Below are positions 17,086 through 25,340 of a DNA stretch of 64,000 nt, piece after piece. The stretch is taken from NCBI GenBank assembly GCA_910575245.1, contig CAJTEN010000005.1, positions 62,001-126,000 on the forward strand, given 5' to 3'. Below the pieces are notes generated by a model that ran no database searches, was not told the DNA's origin, and saw nothing but the letters and a program-made list of their open reading frames with translations. Both the position numbers and the translations under genes were made by a program. The number at the start of each line of letters is the position of its first letter. The first letter of the stretch is position 1. The DNA is from Clostridia bacterium. Lineage in GTDB: Bacteria > Bacillota > Clostridia > Lachnospirales > Lachnospiraceae.

Positions 17086-18474
17086 ATGAAAAAGAGATTA
17101 GCTATTTTAATGGCATTAGGTATGGTTGCATCTTCTTTAGCCGGATGCGGTGGTTCTGATAATCCGGCGCCTGCGGCTCCGGAAACAGAGAGTACTTCCG
17201 ACAGCACGGATGCGGATGCAGCGGAAGAGACAGAAGATACGGCAGCTTCCGACGATGAAGAAAGTTCTGATGCTGAAACGGCGGGAAATGAAATTACATC
17301 TACGGAATTATCTGTTCTTTACAGCGGAACACCGGAAATTCACGAGAAAGAATATCTGATGGACGAATACTTTGCAAACTTTGAGGAGGAGTACGGAGTT
17401 ACAATCAATGTAGATTTCGTTGCCCAGGCAGATGCGATTACAAAGATCCAGACGGAGCAGGAATCCGGAAATATTGTCTCTGATATTATTTTTGCGGATA
17501 CCGCCAACATGGCGCCGTATGTAAACGGAGGCTGGATGCAGGATATCACAGCGATTGTGGATGGAACCGGATCTACCTACACGCAAATGTTCGATGAAAC
17601 GACGAACAAAGACGGAAAGAGATATTTTGTTCCCAATTCTTTTGATGTATATGTGTTGATCGCAAACGTTAAGGCTCTGGATTATCTGCCGGACGGCCTG
17701 ACAGAGGAAGACGTTGTAGCCGGTATAACCTGGGAACAGTACGCTGACTGGGCAGTGGCGATTGCTGAAGGAGAAGGCGTGGGCAAAACCATGATGCCTG
17801 CGAATCTGACAAGCTCCCAGCTTCTTTATCCAATGGCAGGCATGAGTATTGCTTATGGCGGAGATTTTCCGGAGTTTACATCTGACGGCTTCAAGAATGC
17901 CATGGGAATTATCGCGGAGATTGCCGCAGGTGACGGTTTCTATGCTGAGCAGGATCAGTATACGGCAGTAACCGAACCCATGGACAGCGGTGATGTGTGG
18001 CTTGCGTTTTCCCATATGGCTCCGGCCGGAACGAGTTACAATGCGGCGCCTAATAATTTTGTGATCGGAGCAGCACCCAGCGGAAGCAAGGGCGTAGGAT
18101 CAACTTCAGGAGCATGGTGCTATGGTATTCAGAATGGCGCCCCTCACGCGGATCTTGCCCAGGCGTTTATCGAATATGTAGCGAGACCGGAAGTGAACTA
18201 TGATTTCTGCTCCAATTACGGCGGGGCATTGAGCCCTATCGCTGAGGTGGGTGATATACTGTCTGATGAGGATGTAGTTATGCAGGCAGGTATCAATATT
18301 CTTGGGACGGCTACGGTGCGGGGCGTTCCTTCTACGGAATACTCTGACTGGAATGCGGTAAAATTATTATACGGTGATATTTTTAACGAGATTCTTACAA
18401 CCAAGGAAGTTCCCAGCGATGACTTCTTAAGCGGAAAACAGGCTGAACTGGAAGCATTGTATATCGCTGAATAG
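17086..18474 (+). CDS. Extracellular sugar-binding lipoprotein (YcjN-like position)
   Basis: 462 residues. Signal peptide with lipobox SLAGCG (Cys about 22), an acidic linker to about residue 65, then a type-1 solute-binding fold. AAAGGAGGAAGAG precedes the ATG. First gene of a run that continues with permeases, ATPase and glycoside-processing enzymes. By analogy with E. coli ycjN and the downstream enzymes, the ligand is probably a glycosylglycerate or related glycoside. A terminator-like hairpin (18530-18568) follows. Confidence 0.9.
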   Translation: MKKRLAILMALGMVASSLAGCGGSDNPAPAAPETESTSDSTDADAAEETEDTAASDDEESSDAETAGNEITSTELSVLYSGTPEIHEKEYLMDEYFANFEEEYGVTINVDFVAQADAITKIQTEQESGNIVSDIIFADTANMAPYVNGGWMQDITAIVDGTGSTYTQMFDETTNKDGKRYFVPNSFDVYVLIANVKALDYLPDGLTEEDVVAGITWEQYADWAVAIAEGEGVGKTMMPANLTSSQLLYPMAGMSIAYGGDFPEFTSDGFKNAMGIIAEIAAGDGFYAEQDQYTAVTEPMDSGDVWLAFSHMAPAGTSYNAAPNNFVIGAAPSGSKGVGSTSGAWCYGIQNGAPHADLAQAFIEYVARPEVNYDFCSNYGGALSPIAEVGDILSDEDVVMQAGINILGTATVRGVPSTEYSDWNAVKLLYGDIFNEILTTKEVPSDDFLSGKQAELEALYIAE

Positions 18475-18529
18475 TGTGAGGATTTGTGATTCCGCAGAAG
18501 GGAAGCACGAATGTTGGTGCTTAATGTAT

Positions 18530-18568
18530 ATCCGGGGCGTCGATACACAGTTGGCGCTCCGGATTTTT
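18530..18568 (+). terminator. Attenuating hairpin between binding protein and permeases
   Basis: Arms 18530-18539 and 18555-18564 pair at 9 of 10 positions, followed by a run of five Ts. A smaller hairpin (AAGCAC / GTGCTT near 18505) precedes it. Probably allows partial read-through, giving more binding protein than permease. Confidence 0.65.
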
Positions 18569-18624
18569 AGACAAAATTAAGGAAGGCATATGGCCGTCTG
18601 TACTATGGAAAGGAGGGGCTGAAG

Positions 18625-19509
18625 ATGCATAAAAATATGAAAAAAGCAACTCCCTATCTGTTACTATTTCCCATATTTATTTATTATGCAGTGTTTTGGC
18701 TTGCACCGGTTGCATCGGGCATAAAAGAAGTATTTGTAGGAATGGATGGGGACTTTACACTTACCGAAAATCTGAAACTCATGTTCCGGTCGGATCTGTT
18801 CTCTGAATCAGTGCTCAATACAGCGGCTTTCGCAGCGATTTCTGTTGTGTTGCAGTACGTGATCGCACTGGTTCTCGCTTTGCTGCTTTCAAGGAAGTTT
18901 ATCGGATCCCGGTTCCTGATGTTTATTTCTATGATTCCGATGGCGATCACTCCTACGGCTACGGCCATTTTATGGAAGACAGGGCTGGTGAAGGATGGAT
19001 GGATCAATTCTCTGCTTATGGGTCTGCATATCATTGACAATCCGATTGTTTTCATGAATGCGGAAGGGTTTCAGGCAATCCTGCTTCTGATTGTAATCGA
19101 TACCTGGACGGTAACACCTTCTGTTATGATCATCCTGATTGCAGGACTGCAGGGATTACAGAAGGAACTGAAAGAGGCGGCATATACCTTCGGCGCGAAT
19201 AAGTGGCAGATTCTGAAAGACATTACGCTGCCTATCCTGAGACCTTCGATTACGACTTCTGTTATCATGCGTATGATCGCTGCCGTTCAGGTCTGGTCGA
19301 TCGCCGTAATGGTACTGGGATACTCGAAAGCTCCGTTCCTGGTAGAGAGAATTGCATTTTACGTGGATGCGATTCCGGGAGTAGATACCAGTACGAAGCT
19401 TGCATATACTTACTCCTTCCTGACAACGATTGTCGTTCTTCTGGCAACAGTCATCTATCTGCGGGTGTCTGGCAGGAATAAAATTGCAGCGGGAGGTGAG
19501 GACGAATGA
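18625..19509 (+). CDS. Sugar ABC transporter permease, MalF type
   Basis: 294 residues, six membrane helices, EAA loop KEAAYTFGANKWQIL (about 188-203) contacting the ATPase. GGAGGGG precedes the ATG. The stop overlaps the next start as ATGA (19506-19509), so the two permeases are translationally coupled. Part of the importer with 17086, 19506 and 20566. Confidence 0.9.
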   Translation: MHKNMKKATPYLLLFPIFIYYAVFWLAPVASGIKEVFVGMDGDFTLTENLKLMFRSDLFSESVLNTAAFAAISVVLQYVIALVLALLLSRKFIGSRFLMFISMIPMAITPTATAILWKTGLVKDGWINSLLMGLHIIDNPIVFMNAEGFQAILLLIVIDTWTVTPSVMIILIAGLQGLQKELKEAAYTFGANKWQILKDITLPILRPSITTSVIMRMIAAVQVWSIAVMVLGYSKAPFLVERIAFYVDAIPGVDTSTKLAYTYSFLTTIVVLLATVIYLRVSGRNKIAAGGEDE

Positions 19510-20555
19510 TGGACAGACTGAATGCGGTTCAGAAAACTGTTTTTGCGATTATTCTTGCGGGTATGGTCATGCTGGTAGCGATACCGTTGCTGTTTTTTAT
19601 CACGGTTTCCTTTTCAAACTCGACAGAAATGACACAGTTTCCCAAGAATATTTTTCCGTCCGGAGAAGTTACGGTGTATGTGGAACCCAAAGATGACGGA
19701 AAATATGAGCTGTTCTACGATTATCAGGACGGGAGCGGCTATACTTCCATCATAACCACCAACAACGCTTCAAAACTCGAGAAACATTTTGCGAGACAAT
19801 ATGCGGTGGTCATGGACGGAGAAGAGATTCTGGAGGAATTCTCCCGAACCCGGACGGAAGGGGCGCGGGAATTCACCTTCCGGAAAGACATGTTCTATAA
19901 TTTTAAACAGTTCTTCAAGATCGTACCGAACGCAGGGGTGGCTTTGAAGAACAGTATAATCGTATCGCTGTACACGATTTTGATCTCATTATCACTGGGC
20001 AGTCTTGCAGGGTACGCGATTGCAAGATATCAGTTTAAAGGGAGAGAACAGATCAACGTGGGACTTCTGATTGTCCGCATGTTCCCGACAGTGGGAATCA
20101 GTATACCTATGGCGGTAATGCTGATCAAAATGGGACTTTACGATACGATGATCGGGCTGGCGTTTTTGTATTCGATTCCAAATATTGCGTTAACCTCCTG
20201 GATTACCAGCAGCATTTTTATCGGGATCAATAAGGAACTGGAAGAAGCTTCTTACGTATTTGGGGCAAACAGCATACAGACTTTTCTGAAGATCACTTTG
20301 CCCATGGCATTTCCTGCGATGGCAGCAAGCTCCATGTATTCGTTTCTGACGGCATGGAATGATACCATATCCGCGCTGATTCTGACGAATGAAAACCAGA
20401 CGCTTGCGCTGGTAGTGTATAAGGCGATCGGAACTACCTCAAGCGGAATCCAGTATGCGGCTGCGGGAAGTATTGTACTGATCATACCGGCACTGGTATT
20501 TACCTTTATTATCCGTAAGTATATTGGCCAGATGTGGGGCGGCGTTGAATTATAG
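19506..20555 (+). CDS. Sugar ABC transporter permease, MalG type, with extracytoplasmic insert
   Basis: 349 residues, about 70 longer than a usual MalG-type permease. After the first helix (about 10-33) there is a hydrophilic region (about 35-130, rich in charged and Tyr residues) before the remaining helices. The EAA loop is EEASYVFGANSIQTF (about 250). The inserted region should lie outside the membrane, comparable in position to the P2 loop of MalF but on the other subunit. Overlaps the preceding gene by 4 bp. The permease call is firm; the role of the insert is unknown. Confidence 0.88.
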   Translation: MMDRLNAVQKTVFAIILAGMVMLVAIPLLFFITVSFSNSTEMTQFPKNIFPSGEVTVYVEPKDDGKYELFYDYQDGSGYTSIITTNNASKLEKHFARQYAVVMDGEEILEEFSRTRTEGAREFTFRKDMFYNFKQFFKIVPNAGVALKNSIIVSLYTILISLSLGSLAGYAIARYQFKGREQINVGLLIVRMFPTVGISIPMAVMLIKMGLYDTMIGLAFLYSIPNIALTSWITSSIFIGINKELEEASYVFGANSIQTFLKITLPMAFPAMAASSMYSFLTAWNDTISALILTNENQTLALVVYKAIGTTSSGIQYAAAGSIVLIIPALVFTFIIRKYIGQMWGGVEL

Positions 20556-20565
20556 GAGGAATGAT

Positions 20566-21672
20566 ATGAGCTATTTAGAGATTAAAAATCTGCAAAAGAG
20601 ATATACGGCAAAGGGTCCCTTGATCGTAGATAACATGAATCTGTCTATTGAAAAAGGCGAGTTCATTGTTTTTCTGGGGCCGTCAGGATGTGGCAAGACA
20701 ACCACGATCAGAATGATATCCGGGCTGGAAGAGATCAGCGGGGGAGACATTACAGTAGACGGCGAGAGTATTGTCAATAAACTTCCCAGAGAAAGAGGCG
20801 TCTCCATGATCTTCCAGAGTTATGCGGTATGGCCTCATATGACGGTGTACGACAATATTGCCTACCCGCTGAAACTGCAGAAGCTGCCAAAGGACGAGAT
20901 AAAGAAAAGGGTACAGGCTGCGGCGGAGGCAACAGAGATTCAGGGGTTGCTGAAAAGATATCCGGCACAGATGTCGGGAGGACAGAGACAGAGAGTTGCG
21001 GTGTCGCGGGCGATCGTTGTGGAGCCCAGGCTGTTTCTGATGGATGAACCGCTTTCCAATCTGGATGCCAAACTGCGCGTCAGCATGAGGACGGAACTTA
21101 AGAGGATCCATACGAAGCAGGGATCGACCAGTATTTTCGTTACGCATGACCAGTCCGAGGCGATGAGTATGGCGGACCGGATCGTGGTTATGTACAAGGG
21201 TAAGATTGAACAGATCGGAACGCCTATGGAAGTATATCAGGACAGTGCAACCCGCTTTGTCGCGGAATTTATCGGTACGCCGCCTACGAACTTCTTTGAC
21301 GCGTCTATCGTCAGGGAGGGACAGGAAATATATGCAAGAGGTGAGGGATTTGATTATAAAGTACCCTCCTCGCTGCATTCGGCGCTTGCCGGATATGCAG
21401 GTAAAGAGATCGATATGGGGATTCGTCCGGAATATATTGATATTTTACCGGATCAGAGAAAACAGGATGGATATTTCTGTGATGCACGGATTGATTTTGT
21501 GGAGCCGCAGGGATCTCATTCCATATTGATCACGGAGATCGGCGCCAATAAAAATGTGAAAATCCACACGGTGGATCATATGGATATCAAACAGGGAACA
21601 AAAGTGTCCTGCCATGTGAAAAACGGTATGGTTATGTTTTTCGATAAAGAATCTTCTAAGAGAATCAAGTAA
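20566..21672 (+). CDS. Sugar ABC transporter ATP-binding protein, UgpC/MsmK/YcjV type
   Basis: 368 residues from the ATG at 20566, 5 nt after AGGAGGA. Walker A GPSGCGKTT (about 36-44), signature MSGGQRQR (about 135-142), Walker B LFLMDEPLSNLD and switch HDQSEAM. The C-terminal about 130 residues form the regulatory (TOBE) domain typical of the MalK/UgpC group. Energises the importer of this operon. E. coli's ycj cluster likewise carries a dedicated ATPase (ycjV). Confidence 0.93.
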   Translation: MSYLEIKNLQKRYTAKGPLIVDNMNLSIEKGEFIVFLGPSGCGKTTTIRMISGLEEISGGDITVDGESIVNKLPRERGVSMIFQSYAVWPHMTVYDNIAYPLKLQKLPKDEIKKRVQAAAEATEIQGLLKRYPAQMSGGQRQRVAVSRAIVVEPRLFLMDEPLSNLDAKLRVSMRTELKRIHTKQGSTSIFVTHDQSEAMSMADRIVVMYKGKIEQIGTPMEVYQDSATRFVAEFIGTPPTNFFDASIVREGQEIYARGEGFDYKVPSSLHSALAGYAGKEIDMGIRPEYIDILPDQRKQDGYFCDARIDFVEPQGSHSILITEIGANKNVKIHTVDHMDIKQGTKVSCHVKNGMVMFFDKESSKRIK

Positions 21673-21695
21673 GTGGAAGTAAGGAGGCGGGAGAA

Positions 21696-22847
21696 ATGAA
21701 ATTTCTGATAACCCCGGATTCGTACAAAGGAAGTATGTCCGCCAGAGAAGCTGCGGAAGTAATGGAGGAAGCGATTCATAAAGTAATACCCCAGGCGATC
21801 TGTGAAATACTTCCGATGGCGGACGGCGGGGAAGGAACAGCAGAGTGCCTGCGTATGTGCGGGGCAGGAGAAGCCGTTCGATGCATCGTCGAGGATCCTG
21901 TGGGAAGAAAAATCAACTCGGAATTTCTGTGGTACGAAGAACAGAAGAAGGCTGTGGTTGAGGTGGCTAAAGCCTGCGGCATTATGCTGATTACTACGGA
22001 TGAGAAAAATCCGATGCGGGCCTCTTCCTATGGTGTGGGAGAACTGATCGGCCATGCGCTTGCCATGGGCTGCAGGCAGCTGGTTCTTACTCTGGGCGGA
22101 ACGGCTACCAATGACGGAGGCTGTGGAATGCTCCTGGCACTGGGAGCCAGGATTACAGATCGGAACGGGAAGGAAATAGAACGGGGCGGAAGGGGATTGA
22201 TTCAGATAGAAGACATGGACCTTACGGTTCCGAAAGAAAGGATGAAAGACATAGAAGTGATCGTCCTGTATGATGTGAAAAGTCCATTGTTGGGAAATAA
22301 GGGAGCTACCCGTGTGTTTGGGGCACAGAAGGGTGCAACAAAAGAAATGATGGATGAACTGGAAGCAGGAATGGAAAATTACGCTTCCAAAATAGATCAG
22401 GCAGCCGGAAGAAGAATATCGGACATGCCGGGAGCAGGAGCGGCCGGAGGAATCGGATGTGCGCTGTACGGCATCTGTAATGCAAAGCATATCAGCGGCG
22501 CTCAGTATCTGATCGAGTCGATGAATGTGGAAGAGAAGATAAAAGAATGTGACTATGTACTTACCGGTGAGGGTTCTCTGGATGCGCAGAGCCTGGAAGG
22601 AAAGGTTCCTGTGGGAATAGCAAAGATCGCGAAGAAATATGATAAGCCGGTCATTGCCTTCGTAGGCATGTCCAAGGGGGAGAGCCATGCACATTATGAA
22701 AGCGGAATCACAGCTATTTTCTGCATTCTGAGAAAAAATGATTCGATAGAACTGATTATGGACAGTGCGGAACAGAATTTGCAGTTCACTGTTGAAAACT
22801 TCGCAAGGATAATTAAAATGCAGGAAAGGCAGAGGGTTCAGGATTAA
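21696..22847 (+). CDS. glxK: Glycerate kinase, type 1 (GarK/GlxK family)
   Basis: 383 residues; AAGGAGG before the ATG. Phosphorylates D-glycerate to 2-phosphoglycerate (members of this family give the 2-phosphate). Signatures are the N-terminal PDSYKGSMSA, the MADGGEGT block, LGGTATNDGGCGML (about 130-143) and LTGEGSLDAQSLEGK near residue 290. Its place inside a transport and glycosidase operon means glycerate is released inside the cell by the neighbouring enzymes. Only 2 bp separate it from the next gene. Confidence 0.94.
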   Translation: MKFLITPDSYKGSMSAREAAEVMEEAIHKVIPQAICEILPMADGGEGTAECLRMCGAGEAVRCIVEDPVGRKINSEFLWYEEQKKAVVEVAKACGIMLITTDEKNPMRASSYGVGELIGHALAMGCRQLVLTLGGTATNDGGCGMLLALGARITDRNGKEIERGGRGLIQIEDMDLTVPKERMKDIEVIVLYDVKSPLLGNKGATRVFGAQKGATKEMMDELEAGMENYASKIDQAAGRRISDMPGAGAAGGIGCALYGICNAKHISGAQYLIESMNVEEKIKECDYVLTGEGSLDAQSLEGKVPVGIAKIAKKYDKPVIAFVGMSKGESHAHYESGITAIFCILRKNDSIELIMDSAEQNLQFTVENFARIIKMQERQRVQD

Positions 22848-22849
22848 TT

Positions 22850-24514
22850 ATGGAAAGAAACTATGCATTTTTGGATACGGCAAAACGAGGTGTGTATTTT
22901 GACAAAAAGGAGTATGATCATAAACCTCTGCCGGTATTTGAAGAGATCAGAGACAGCCTTCCTGACCCGAAGGTCGGGGCAAAACCTGAGTGGAATGAGT
23001 GTTACTGGTATACGGTAAAGGTTCTGTTCGGCAATACACACAAACCGGCGGAAGGAAGCGGTTACGTCAGCAATTTTGTGGACGCTGCATTTAATGATGA
23101 TATATTTCTGTGGGACACTTGTTTTATGACTCTGTTCTGCAACCTGTTTCATAAATATATACCAGGCATCTGTTCCCTGGATAATTTCTACTGTAAACAG
23201 TTTGATGACGGTGAGATCCCACGGGAAATGGTCAGAGATACCGGTAAGGATTTTCTGCTGTGGGTCAACGCCTATGACAAACCTCTGTATTCCTATTTTC
23301 ATAATCACTATGGCTTCCGCGGATTGAAGCAGATGACGGATCTTGATTATGAAGATATGTATAAACCTGAACTGGGAAGGGAAGTTACCCCGAATCCCTA
23401 TCTTACACTGGACAATCTGAATCATCCGATCCTGGCAATGGCGGAGTGGCAGAGTTATGTACATACCGGAGATCTGGAGAGACTTCATCTGGTGTGGGAA
23501 CCCTTGTATCAGTATTATCAGGCATTCAGGTATCATGTCCGTCATGCGAACGGGCTGTATGTAACAGACTGGGCGAGTATGGACAATTCTCCGCGCAATC
23601 AATATCTGGGATTCGGAGTCGATCCGACTTGCGAGATGGTACTGTTTGCGAACAATCTGCTGGATATGCTGGCGGCGTTAAATGCACAGGACATTCATAT
23701 GAAGGATGAGGAAGAAAGGAAGTCCTGCCTGGAAAAGGACAGAGAGGAGACTATCGAGGCAATCCGGAAATATATGTGGAACGAAGAGGACGGATTCTTC
23801 TATGATGTGACGTTTAAGGAAGAACAAAGCGGTATGAAAACGGCGGCAGCGTTCTGGGCATTGATTTCGGGAGTGGCGGATGAAGAACAGCAGAAGAAAC
23901 TGGCGGCCTGGCTGGAGGATGAGAAAACCTTCAAACGCCCGCATCGGGTTCCGGTTCTGGCGGCCGATGAAGAAGGGTATGATCCTATGGGAGGTTACTG
24001 GGCAGGTTCCGTCTGGGCGCCTATGAATGCAATGATCGTACTCGGCCTGGAGAAATGCGGTTTCCGTGGGCTGGCGAGAGATATTGCGGTGAATCATCTT
24101 GAAGTGCTTAACAAGGTGTTTCAGGATACGGGGACAATCTGGGAGAATTATCCGCCGGATTACCTTACAAGCGGAAACTCCGATCATCCTGACATGGTGG
24201 GATGGTCAGGACTTGCCCCGATTCTCTATTATGTACAGTACGGAGTAGGATTGAGCACCGTGGAAGGAGAAGATTATCTTGAGTGGAGCCTGAATGAGAA
24301 GTACCTGCATGGTGGCAATATTGGATGTGACAGGTACTGGTTCAGAGGTAAACAGGCAGATTTCGATGCAGGAATGACAGAGCAGGGGATAAAGATTACG
24401 GTGAAGACGAAGGATGAATTTCCGTTGAAAATAAGATTTCGGAATAAAGAGTATGATTTTGAGGTAAAAGGGGATTCGGAATTTGTCTGCATGGAGGATG
24501 TCGATGGAAAGTGA
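22850..24514 (+). CDS. MGH1/GH63-like (alpha/alpha)6-barrel glycoside hydrolase
   Basis: 554 residues, no signal peptide. Sequence fits the MGH1-type / GH63-like group, which includes mannosylglycerate and glucosylglycerate hydrolases. Candidate catalytic pair by family pattern: Asp245 in MDNSPR and Glu432 in TIWENYPPD. Conserved blocks include FNDDIFLWDTCF (about 81-92) and GGYWAGSVWAPMN. Next to glycerate kinase, hydrolysis of a glycosylglycerate to sugar plus D-glycerate is the natural inference. Trehalase-like or other substrates cannot be excluded. Its end overlaps the following gene by 11 bp. Confidence 0.82.
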   Translation: MERNYAFLDTAKRGVYFDKKEYDHKPLPVFEEIRDSLPDPKVGAKPEWNECYWYTVKVLFGNTHKPAEGSGYVSNFVDAAFNDDIFLWDTCFMTLFCNLFHKYIPGICSLDNFYCKQFDDGEIPREMVRDTGKDFLLWVNAYDKPLYSYFHNHYGFRGLKQMTDLDYEDMYKPELGREVTPNPYLTLDNLNHPILAMAEWQSYVHTGDLERLHLVWEPLYQYYQAFRYHVRHANGLYVTDWASMDNSPRNQYLGFGVDPTCEMVLFANNLLDMLAALNAQDIHMKDEEERKSCLEKDREETIEAIRKYMWNEEDGFFYDVTFKEEQSGMKTAAAFWALISGVADEEQQKKLAAWLEDEKTFKRPHRVPVLAADEEGYDPMGGYWAGSVWAPMNAMIVLGLEKCGFRGLARDIAVNHLEVLNKVFQDTGTIWENYPPDYLTSGNSDHPDMVGWSGLAPILYYVQYGVGLSTVEGEDYLEWSLNEKYLHGGNIGCDRYWFRGKQADFDAGMTEQGIKITVKTKDEFPLKIRFRNKEYDFEVKGDSEFVCMEDVDGK

Positions 24515-25163
24515 CAGAATCGATAAGGTATGGATCTACGGTGACAGCCTTTCTACGGGAACTCACGGAGACGGCGCTTACCTGGAGGCGCTTGTCAGAG
24601 AGTTTGATGTGGTGCAGCTTCACAATTTTGCAGTAGGTTCCAGCGGACTTTCGAAAATCACTCCGAACGGGATGCTGGAGATTATGGAACGTCAGATCAT
24701 GGAGAAAACATGGGAGAGTTTGGAAGCGCCGGATCTTATATTCATCTGGCACGGCACCAATGACTGGTATTGGGGAACGCCTGTCGGTTCCTACAAGGAC
24801 GAGGGAGGGCATGGTTTTATTTATTCCATCGGACAGGCGGTTGGCACGCTCAGGCGGTACTTTCCGTCGGCAAGGATTGTCTGGGCAACACCGATCTTCC
24901 GATGGGAACAGCCGGATGGATGCGATAAGGCGGGAGATGCTTTTCTTCTCGCAAACAAAGCGGGGCATACACTTTATGACTACGAAAAGGCGTTGGAGGA
25001 GGCTTCCCGGAGATATCATTTTCCGTTGATCGATGTGGGAAGAACGGTAAATATTCACAGGTACAATGAAGAAGACTACCTGGAGGATCATGTGCATCCA
25101 AACCGGGCCGGATATGAGAGAATCGAGAAGATATTGCTCAGAGGAATCAGAAAATGCTTGTAA
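24504..25163 (+). CDS. SGNH/GDSL hydrolase
   Basis: 219 residues from the ATG at 24504, preceded by GGAGG at 24493-24497. An upstream ATG at 24498 has no spacing from that site. Block I YGDSLSTGTHG (nucleophile Ser about 14), block III GTNDW and block V DHVHPNRAG (Asp/His) are all present. Cytoplasmic, as there is no signal peptide. SGNH enzymes remove acyl groups; in this operon it may de-esterify an acylated glycoside before the glycosidase or phosphorylase acts. Substrate inferred only from context. Confidence 0.85.
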   Translation: MESDRIDKVWIYGDSLSTGTHGDGAYLEALVREFDVVQLHNFAVGSSGLSKITPNGMLEIMERQIMEKTWESLEAPDLIFIWHGTNDWYWGTPVGSYKDEGGHGFIYSIGQAVGTLRRYFPSARIVWATPIFRWEQPDGCDKAGDAFLLANKAGHTLYDYEKALEEASRRYHFPLIDVGRTVNIHRYNEEDYLEDHVHPNRAGYERIEKILLRGIRKCL

Positions 25164-25303
25164 CAGTTCAGCCCAGGACTTTGCATTTACTGCAAAGTCC
25201 GTGAGAACATGCTGAATTTAGCCAAGGGGAATCTGCCCCTCGCCGCAGGCGACTTGGAATGGGCAGATTCCGTAACAGAGAAGCCGAAAGGCAGAACTGT
25301 TAC
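25160..25303. repeat. REP-like family A element, long form
   Basis: Outer arms GTAACAGTTCAGCC (25160-25173) and its near complement (25290-25303, one mismatch). Inside are three hairpins: GGACTTTGCA/TGCAAAGTCC (about 25177-25201), an 11-bp stem GGAATCTGCCC/GGGCAGATTCC, and GCC-GAAA-GGC, a GAAA-capped stem. Relative to the 73-bp form at 40504 it carries about 71 extra bases in the middle. Lies between the SGNH and phosphorylase genes. Confidence 0.85.
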
Positions 25304-25340
25304 AAATGCTTTGGAATTGCACCGCAGGAAGGAGATAAAG

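Noticed and set aside
21576..22694. 372-codon minus-strand ORF opposite glycerate kinase
   Set aside because: Antisense shadow; the plus-strand glycerate kinase has complete family motifs.
22850..24514. Trehalase
   Set aside because: The barrel and the DNSPR and WENY blocks are shared with the wider clan; the adjacent glycerate kinase and phosphorylase favour a glycosylglycerate substrate.
25209..25340. N-terminal extension of the GH13_18 phosphorylase
   Set aside because: The upstream part of the open frame lies in a family A repeat and lacks homology; the GTG at 25341 has a good ribosome site.
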